A stretch of 64,000 bases of DNA, taken from positions 21,789-85,788 of the forward strand of contig CAAGHO010000049.1 in the NCBI GenBank assembly GCA_900769695.1, given 5' to 3'. This stretch comes from Bacilli bacterium. Its GTDB lineage: Bacteria > Bacillota_I > Bacilli_A > RF39 > UBA660. Shown here piece after piece: positions 59,299-64,000 of the stretch. The position numbers and the translations under genes are program-made. Positions within the stretch are counted from its first letter, which is position 1. The number at the start of each line of letters is the position of its first letter. Under the pieces are notes generated by a model. That model saw only the letters and a list, made by a program, of their open reading frames with translations, had not been told where the DNA came from and searched no databases.

Positions 59299-59438
59299 CT
59301 TTTTACTAAAATATAATTATCTTTCTGTACTGTTGTTAAAGTATTACAACATCCATCTTCTCTTATTGTATATTCTCTCATATTACAACGTTTTTCTTTT
59401 ATTTTACCATTTTCGTAATCTTTTCTAATCTTTTCCAT
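59289..59438 (-). CDS. 49-residue protein resembling a methylase recognition segment
   Basis: ATG at 59438 to TAA at 59289, directly downstream of the methyltransferase. MEKIRKDYENGKIKEKRCNM, then REYTIREDGCCNTLTTVQKD and NYILVKSWK. The NTLTT...NYILV pattern resembles the segment of cytosine methyltransferases before motif IX (SPTLTT...). It may be a small gene of its own or a fragment shed during rearrangement of the neighbouring methyltransferase. Confidence 0.5.
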   Translation of the reverse strand: MEKIRKDYENGKIKEKRCNMREYTIREDGCCNTLTTVQKDNYILVKSWK

Positions 59439-59495
59439 ATTCAGTACGTTGATACTTTAAACAATATATAAATTTATTTTTACCACAAGCAGAAC

Positions 59496-60863
59496 TTAAT
59501 CTACTTGTGGACTTATAAAATTTCCAGAATTTATTCCTTTATATAATCTATCCAATGCTATCTCAAATGCCCCAATCCCAGAGAAAAAACTACTCAATTT
59601 CAAATCATCAAATAAATATGGCATTGCTTTATATAATTCAACTAATATATAATAAAGCACATCTACAACAATAGAGTTACCTGCTTGTTTATATAATTGT
59701 GAATTACTTACCATTTTCTCAGCTTTTTCAAAATCGTTATCAGAAAAGCCCATAAGTCTAAAACATTCTTTTGGTGTTAATTTTCTAATTTTAATCAATG
59801 ATTCTATCTTACAGATATTTGTTTCTGAAGCTGTAAGGGTTGGTGAAATATTTCCGTTTTCTTGGACACGCCCTCTTCTTGTGGTAGAAATTGGATATGA
59901 TAAATCTGCGACACCATTTTGCTCACATTCTATATAGCCTTTTTTAGTTGCTTGCGGAATTTGAATAACTGCGTTACTTCCTCTGTTATCAAAACCTTTG
60001 TAATCTCCGGATTTTAAATAATGTGCTTCATCAATTTCTTTGTCAAATTGTTCACCTTTGTTTAAAACTGAAATTGGAATATTTTCTAAAACTGCTGTGC
60101 CTTCTGAAACTCTTTTAGTGAAACCATTATCATATCTTGCGGTTAAACAATTAGCTTCACTTATAATTTTTGGTTTATTAAAAGTTTTATCAATTCCTAA
60201 TAAAACTTTTGGTTGATGATTGCCACCAGAACAAGTGTTTAAAGTTGGTGATTCTTTATCTATATTGTATACTCTATTGGTTTGAGAATTATTATTTTCA
60301 ATATTACCTAATTGATTTTTATTAAAATCATAATTAAAGTTCTTTAAAAATTTTTCAATTTTATCTCTTGAAATATAATACTTTTCATCTACTTTATCTT
60401 CAAGCATATCTTTCAATCTAATTCCGTTGTCAAATGGTTTCGGAAACTTAAACTTGCCATTATCCAAGTCTTTCTTGATAAAAATTAAATAAACACGTTC
60501 TCTATTCTGCGGAATACCGTAATTTTTTGCATTTAAAACTTTCCAATACACATTATAACCATATTCTTTCAATTCATCAGTAAATAATTTAAAAGTAGTT
60601 TCTTTAAATTGTTTTCCAACAATATTTTTAACATTTTCATACAAACCAAAATTGGGTTTGTTCGCTCTTATTACTCTTAAATACTCTACTAAAAGAGATG
60701 AACGAGTTTTTTCAATATTGTTACTTCCACAGCATGGACACTTATCTCTTTTTACCCAATGAACTGTCAGTGGGTTATACTCATGTCCACAATCTTTACA
60801 AGTCCAAACAGAACCTTTTTGTTTGCCTGCTACAGAAAAATCTTGACACGGGCTACCCCCCAC
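59496..60863 (-). CDS. DNA cytosine-5 methyltransferase, permuted, main part
   Basis: Reads GGSPCQDFSVAG (motif IV, catalytic Cys), a zinc-like insert CKDCGHEY...CPCCGSN, ENVKNIV (motif VI), NRERVYLIF (motif VIII), a target-recognition region, RKLTPKECFRLMGF (motif IX) and KQAGNSIVV (motif X). After motif X the chain continues with LKLSSFFSGIGAFEIALDRL, which is motif I, the SAM-binding start of normal enzymes. So motif I has moved to the C-terminus. The 5' part lies in another frame (60853-61089), separated by a G6 run. Confidence 0.88.
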   Translation of the reverse strand: MGGSPCQDFSVAGKQKGSVWTCKDCGHEYNPLTVHWVKRDKCPCCGSNNIEKTRSSLLVEYLRVIRANKPNFGLYENVKNIVGKQFKETTFKLFTDELKEYGYNVYWKVLNAKNYGIPQNRERVYLIFIKKDLDNGKFKFPKPFDNGIRLKDMLEDKVDEKYYISRDKIEKFLKNFNYDFNKNQLGNIENNNSQTNRVYNIDKESPTLNTCSGGNHQPKVLLGIDKTFNKPKIISEANCLTARYDNGFTKRVSEGTAVLENIPISVLNKGEQFDKEIDEAHYLKSGDYKGFDNRGSNAVIQIPQATKKGYIECEQNGVADLSYPISTTRRGRVQENGNISPTLTASETNICKIESLIKIRKLTPKECFRLMGFSDNDFEKAEKMVSNSQLYKQAGNSIVVDVLYYILVELYKAMPYLFDDLKLSSFFSGIGAFEIALDRLYKGINSGNFISPQVD

Positions 60864-61089
60864 AAATCATATTAAATGATTTAAGTTTTGTTTCATCAAC
60901 CTTTGTAATATCACCAAGATTTAATGATTCATCAACATTATGAATTGCACAGTATGATTTTGTTGCGTATTTATCAAATTCACAGAAATTAACGAGTTGC
61001 CATTTCCTCTCTCTATTTTTTGATACTGACACTATTTCTTTTTGAACATTCTTCTGTATCTTCGATACAATCCTTTTACTGTTTTTCAT
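60853..61089 (-). CDS. 5' part of the permuted cytosine methyltransferase (other frame)
   Basis: 78 residues. After a basic lead (KIQKNVQKEIVSVSKNRERK) it reads QLVNFCEFDKYATKSYCAIH (motif II), then LGDITKVDETKL (motif III) and ends FNMICGG at a TAG. The following gene begins GGSPCQ in the next frame. With one G fewer in the GGGGGG run (about 60854-60859 on the + strand as C's) the two fuse as MICGGSPCQ. Separate translation, slippage, phase variation at the G tract and sequencing error are all possible. Confidence 0.8.
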   Translation of the reverse strand: MKNSKRIVSKIQKNVQKEIVSVSKNRERKWQLVNFCEFDKYATKSYCAIHNVDESLNLGDITKVDETKLKSFNMICGG

Positions 61090-61095
61090 TTTTAT

Positions 61096-61467
61096 TTAAT
61101 TCTCCTTATCCTCACTTTTATCTTCATCTTCCTCAACTTCATCACTATCCAAATATTCAAAATCCATATCTCTTCTAGCGTCAAAGAATAAAAATCTGTC
61201 CAATATTACAAATGGTAACAACACAATCTTCACTGGAATCAACACACAAGCTAAATCAAACTTTAACATCAATCCAATAAATCTTAATACAAAAGTAAAC
61301 CAATTATCTTCTGTACTCTGAAAACTATGATTCATTTTCATATGCCAAAAAATCCAACATCTTGTTAAATCCTCATAGAAATACATTGTGAACCAGTTTA
61401 CTGGAATATTGATATAAGCGTCACAATGCTGACAATTACACCTACTCATTAACTTATCTTTAAACAT
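61096..61467 (-). CDS. Membrane protein with N-terminal Cys/His motif
   Basis: 123 residues, AAAAGGAGAAATAA before ATG. CNCQHCD near the N-terminus, then an amphipathic region, one or two hydrophobic segments (about 58-95, FVLRFIGLMLKFDLACVLIP and VKIVLLPFVILDRFLFF) and a very acidic tail (DSDEVEEDEDKSEDKEN). Starts 7 bases upstream of the methyltransferase 5' part, so both are co-transcribed. Function unknown. Confidence 0.6.
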   Translation of the reverse strand: MFKDKLMSRCNCQHCDAYINIPVNWFTMYFYEDLTRCWIFWHMKMNHSFQSTEDNWFTFVLRFIGLMLKFDLACVLIPVKIVLLPFVILDRFLFFDARRDMDFEYLDSDEVEEDEDKSEDKEN

Positions 61468-61505
61468 TTTATTTCTCCTTTTTTATAACATTTTTCTGTA
61501 ATAAA

Positions 61506-61562
61506 AAATAGCAATATATATTCAACAGGGGTGGTGGTTTTGTGAAATATATACTGCTATTT
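61506..61562 (-). ncRNA. Long stem upstream of the next gene, 17 bp
   Basis: AAATAGCAATATATATT (61506-61522) and AATATATACTGCTATTT (61546-61562) pair along 17 bases; as minus-strand RNA the one odd pair becomes G-U, so the structure is meant for that strand. Part of the tRNA-region transcript, possibly a processing or end structure. Confidence 0.55.
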
Positions 61563-61570
61563 AGTGTTAT

Positions 61571-61650
61571 GAAGAATAATTAGTATGGCAGTAATGATTT
61601 GGGAATATCATATAATTTTTGGTGGTATGTTTCAATACTAATTATTCTTC
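61571..61650 (-). ncRNA. 16-bp perfect inverted repeat beside tRNA-Met
   Basis: GAAGAATAATTAGTAT (61571-61586) is exactly complementary to ATACTAATTATTCTTC (61635-61650), 48 bases apart, ending 4 bases from the 3' end of tRNA-Met. Could guide 3' processing of the tRNA or be part of a small RNA. Confidence 0.55.
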
Positions 61651-61653
61651 TAA

Positions 61654-61727
61654 TGGAACAAATAGGACTCGAACCTATAACTTTTCGGTTATGAGCCGAA
61701 CTTTCTAACCAGTTGAAATATTGTTCC
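61654..61727 (-). tRNA. tRNA-Met (CAT)
   Basis: Read on the minus strand: acceptor GGAACAA/TTGTTCC (7 bp), D stem TTTC/GAAA, anticodon arm TTCGG-CTCATAA-CCGAA, T arm ATAGG-TTCGAGT-CCTAT, discriminator A. CCA is not encoded. CAT could read AUG (Met) or, if modified to lysidine, AUA (Ile); the AU-rich codon use of the phage makes either useful. Confidence 0.93.
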
Positions 61728-61740
61728 GTTTATGGTAAAA

Positions 61741-61819
61741 ATTTAGGTACAAGAGTTGAACTTGCATTGTTTAATAGATTACCTATAGTATCTACTAATT
61801 CTTACCATCAAGACCTAAA
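61741..61819 (-). tRNA. tRNA-like element, isotype unclear
   Basis: Minus strand acceptor TTTAGGT/ACCTAAA pairs perfectly and the T arm GCAAG-TTCAACT-CTTGT is canonical. The D arm (GGTAAGAATTAGTAGA) is Leu/Ser-like. The middle does not give a clean 5-bp anticodon stem with 7-base loop; the best stem, TAGAT/ATCTA, encloses 10 bases. Either a decayed tRNA, a tRNA mimic, or one with an unusual anticodon arm. Confidence 0.5.
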
Positions 61820-61832
61820 CATAATAAATTAG

Positions 61833-62630
61833 TTATCTTTTGTGCAAATCATTATATTTATAAGGCAAATCGTATTTCTTACACCAATTTCTTATGGCAT
61901 TATCTGATACTCCGTATTTTTTACCAATTTTTACAAAAGGCGTATTATAAATTAATTTTTCTAACTCTTCTTTAGCACGAATATTTCTGGATTGATAATT
62001 TTTGTAGCAATCAATACACATTTTATTATCACTGTTAGAAAGGATATTTTTGTTGCAAATAGGACAAATTTTCTTTTCTCTTGTATGTTTTAACTTTACA
62101 TTTCTAATTTTTATAGGAGAATAACCAATATTACTATTATCAGTTTTTTCACCTTTTCTTAAATTTCTGCCTGCAAATGTAGGCAACTGACTGTTGCAAT
62201 TAGAACAAATCCACCGTAGATTTGAAGTTACATTGTTATGATTATCGCCATCAATGTGGTCTAAAATCATAGTCAATTCTTTATTATTCCAGATTTTATC
62301 CTGTCCGCAAATAGTACAAATATTATCATTACTTATTTTCTTATACCAGCGTCTTAAAACATGCTGTGTAGCTGTACTATTTTTACAAAATACATTTTCA
62401 TAGGTTCTTTTTATTTGCATAGTAGAAGCAAAATGACTATAGTCAATGTTTAAGTTTTCTAATCTGTTTCTTACTGTTTTTATATTACTTCCATTCTGCG
62501 TTTTATATCCCAATTTTAAAATTACTTCTTTAAAAGAATATGAATTTTTCACAATTTCTTCTAATTCTTTAACAGAATAAGTATCAACTATTGGAACTTT
62601 ACGTTCATAATATTTAATATTAGTATTCAT
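61833..62630 (-). CDS. Free-standing HNH endonuclease
   Basis: 265 residues. HNH core at about 100-150: CTICGQDKIW, LDHIDGDNHNNVTSNLRWIC and CSNC. A second zinc pair (CPICNKNI, CIDCYKNY) follows, and the C-terminus is a helix-turn-helix (FVKIGKKYGVSDNAIRNWCK). The N-terminal helices also repeat a FKEVILKLGYKTQ HTH-like unit. No intron signature was found around it; it stands among tRNA genes, as homing endonucleases of phages often do. Confidence 0.85.
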   Translation of the reverse strand: MNTNIKYYERKVPIVDTYSVKELEEIVKNSYSFKEVILKLGYKTQNGSNIKTVRNRLENLNIDYSHFASTMQIKRTYENVFCKNSTATQHVLRRWYKKISNDNICTICGQDKIWNNKELTMILDHIDGDNHNNVTSNLRWICSNCNSQLPTFAGRNLRKGEKTDNSNIGYSPIKIRNVKLKHTREKKICPICNKNILSNSDNKMCIDCYKNYQSRNIRAKEELEKLIYNTPFVKIGKKYGVSDNAIRNWCKKYDLPYKYNDLHKR

Positions 62631-62661
62631 TTTTAATCACCAAACATTTATTTTTTATAAA

Positions 62662-62733
62662 CAGGGCATGTAGGATTCGGACCTACGCATGAAACAGTCA
62701 AAGTGTTTTGCCTTTCCGCTTGGCTAATGCCCT
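62662..62733 (-). tRNA. tRNA-Gln (TTG)
   Basis: Minus strand acceptor AGGGCAT/ATGCCCT, D stem GCC/GGC, anticodon arm AAACA-CTTTGAC-TGTTT with TTG, T arm GTAGG-TCCGAAT-CCTAC, discriminator G. CCA not encoded. Confidence 0.93.
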
Positions 62734-62939
62734 TTAATTCATATCCCCTCAACCGTTACCAAAGGATAATATTCTGTAATCACAGACTAGATACGTTCTC
62801 ACTGCCATGGTTTATATCTCTACAGAGTAGGTTTTTAATAACATTTTAAGCTAAATATTTATCGTATCTATGAATACTTAGCATTTTCATTATTAACGGA
62901 TTTTTTAGTAATCTCAAATATTCAGTTTTCAATTACTAT

Positions 62940-63461
62940 GTATGTGGCAACTTATTCCTCGACAAAAACAAGTTGCCACCTTTGACTATTCACGTCACGT
63001 CCATCTACCAGAAAAGTTGGTAGTCAAAAAGGAAAAAATTAATCTTTTGTATTGCGAATTAGGAGGCTTTGGTATGTGAGAATAGCATACCAAAAGCGGT
63101 TGTGAGTAGTGGCACATCATGTTGCGTTATTATGTGTCTGTACATAACACTTAATAGCCAACCAACCGCCGATTTAACATGATTTAGAGGAAAAATCTCA
63201 TTTTTGCTTTTTATACATCTTTTCTTCGTCTACACACGATTTAGGCAAAAGCTGAACCCTAAAAAGACATATACCACTTTCATATACGGGCTTTTCTAAC
63301 GGAGTTTGTTCTCCGTAGATTTTAATTACGTTCCGCCACACGGCAACTCTTCCTCATGTTAAACCTATAAATTTAGTTACTTTAGCAACTGTCAAACTCT
63401 GTAAATTTTCGACTAAATAATTAACTACGTTTACTCATTTACATGTTCTCTCGTTTGCTAT
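62940..63461 (-). ncRNA. Large structured RNA, about 520 nt, beside tRNA genes
   Basis: A consensus promoter reads into 720 bases without a convincing gene. Helices on the minus strand: GTGGCAACTT (62944-62953) with 62970-62979 (10 bp), 63005-63010 with 63018-63023, 63068-63076 with 63086-63094 (9 bp perfect), 63096-63102 with 63162-63168 (long-range, enclosing TTATGT/ACATAA), and 63299-63304 with 63311-63316. Size, phage context and tRNA neighbours fit the GOLLD and ROOL classes of ornate large RNAs. I cannot confirm a class without a covariance search. A weak frame with WRNVIKIYGEQTPLEKP crosses it. Confidence 0.6.
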
Positions 63462-63467
63462 GTATAT

Positions 63468-63496
63468 ACTATAACATATTTTATTAGATAAGTCAA
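63468..63496 (-). promoter_or_regulatory. Promoter of the large RNA
   Basis: Minus strand TTGACT (63496-63491), 17 nt, TATAGT (63473-63468). Confidence 0.8.
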
Positions 63497-63539
63497 GGAC
63501 TTTTTAAAAATTTTTAATTATTTTTATTAAGTCCTTGAC
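63492..63539 (-). repeat. 11-bp inverted repeat joining gene end and promoter
   Basis: GTCAAGGACTT (63492-63502) and AAGTCCTTGAC (63529-63539) are exact complements. One arm contains the -35 box of the large-RNA promoter, the other lies just after the stop of the next gene. May act as its terminator and as an operator. Confidence 0.6.
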
Positions 63540-63548
63540 CATAACGGT

Positions 63549-63797
63549 TTATTCCTGTTCTGGAACTTCCGGTGTTTCTAGTGCTTCGCCATCTTCATCA
63601 ACTGGTTTTGTTTCTTCATTGGCTTTACTATCAGACCAAATAGCAACCAGTTCCTTTGACTCTAAATCATAAAAACCAATTCCCTCTTTAGGAGCAACTA
63701 GAATTAATTTCTTTTCTTCACAAATTTTAATAATTTCATCTTTTAACTCTACTGCTCTCTTCTGTGCATCTGTTAAATTCATTGCTAAACTATCCAT
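63549..63797 (-). CDS. Small acidic protein
   Basis: 82 residues, TAAAGGAGATTAAAAGAA before ATG. A helix (TDAQKRAVELKDEIIKICEE), two strands (KLILVAPKEGIGFYDLESKE) and an acidic disordered tail rich in E, P and T. Single-gene unit. Function unknown. Confidence 0.6.
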   Translation of the reverse strand: MDSLAMNLTDAQKRAVELKDEIIKICEEKKLILVAPKEGIGFYDLESKELVAIWSDSKANEETKPVDEDGEALETPEVPEQE

Positions 63798-63843
63798 TTC
63801 TTTTAATCTCCTTTAATATTATTTTTTATTCATTATATTTCAT

Positions 63844-63872
63844 ACTATACTATATAATCCTTAATCCGTCAA
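63844..63872 (-). promoter_or_regulatory. Promoter for 63549-63797
   Basis: Minus strand TTGACG (63872-63867), 17 nt, TATAGT (63849-63844). Its -35 lies 12 bases after the GTTCAC end of omega-RNA-like copy c. Confidence 0.75.
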
Positions 63873-63882
63873 GAACTTTTGT

Positions 63883-64000
63883 GAACTACCCATTGTCTAA
63901 AGCCAATGGGCTTCCTGCTTCCCTGACCTCGTCACCTGCTATCTCCACAGGCGTTAATTCGAGCAGTTCCTGCCCTATGTTGTTATTCCTTTTATGCTAT
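63883..64000 (-). mobile_element. 3' end of an IS605-type tnpB with omega-RNA-like region (copy c)
   Basis: Minus strand GGGCAG-GAA-CTGCTC stem, GAATTAACGCCTGTGGAG, then a hairpin CCCATTG...CAATGGG and GTAGTTCAC. The frame through it reads GQELLELTPVEIAGDEVREA and GSPLALDNG before TAG, the tail seen in many clostridial TnpB proteins. Upstream in that frame a TAG stands at 63999-63997, so the body of the gene is either beyond the window in another frame or decayed. TnpB is an RNA-guided nuclease; its guide RNA overlaps this 3' end. Confidence 0.6.

Noticed and set aside
63205..63360. Frame reading WRNVIKIYGEQTPLEKPVYE within the large RNA
   Set aside because: Protein-like in part, but no clear ribosome binding site, it crosses the 63299-63316 helix and no family is known; kept only as a remark.

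Overview
The window looks like part of the genome of a large temperate or plasmid-like phage of a low-GC, anaerobic, gut-type Firmicute, probably of the Lachnospiraceae/Clostridia. The grounds are AT-rich DNA, AGGAGG ribosome binding sites, vegetative TTGACa-17-TATAAT promoters, an oxygen-sensitive class III ribonucleotide reductase, and small host-like proteins such as an HPr-fold protein and a SleB-type hydrolase. Tail, tail-fibre and lysis genes come first, then a replication and nucleotide-metabolism module. No capsid, portal, terminase or repressor gene lies in the window.

Layout. 1-14.3 kb (+ strand): tail proteins, carbohydrate-binding-like baseplate/fibre proteins, a glycine-rich adhesin, two receptor-binding proteins sharing an N-terminal anchor (one with a beta-helix), an NlpC/P60 endolysin and two small membrane proteins. 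A structured RNA gene of about 390 nt with its own promoter and terminator sits inside the tail module. 14.5-44.8 kb (mostly - strand): Tad2-like protein, dUTPase, NrdG and NrdD, RecD-like helicase, DnaE-type polymerase, RecJ-like nuclease, two SSB-like proteins, primase, Gp157-like protein, DnaB-like helicase, RecA/Sak4-like ATPase, tyrosine recombinase and sigma factor. nrdD and dnaE are each interrupted by a group I intron with an HNH gene, in both cases at the codons of the active site. 44.8-55.3 kb (- strand): many small early-type genes, each with its own promoter, plus split ArdC, RadC, a DUF262 protein, a small SAM methyltransferase and two related 72-nt RNAs. 55.3-58.5 kb is non-coding and carries a perfect 16-bp parS site, a sharp reversal of G/C skew and short repeats. 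58.5-64 kb (- strand): a circularly permuted, frameshifted cytosine methyltransferase, tRNA-Met, tRNA-Gln, a tRNA-like element, an HNH gene and a large structured RNA. The window ends in the 3' tail of a TnpB-like gene with its omega-RNA-like region.

How it fits together. The replisome (polymerase, primase, helicase, SSBs, RecJ, RecD) is fed by NrdDG and dUTPase. The sigma factor may switch transcription. Tad2-like, ArdC, methyltransferase and RadC genes are the likely defence-facing set. The host-type parS, the XerC/D-like recombinase and clusters of host-operator-like palindromes in the long non-coding spacers suggest a lysogen kept as an extrachromosomal replicon that borrows host ParB. 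That is an inference, since no ParA/ParB gene is visible.
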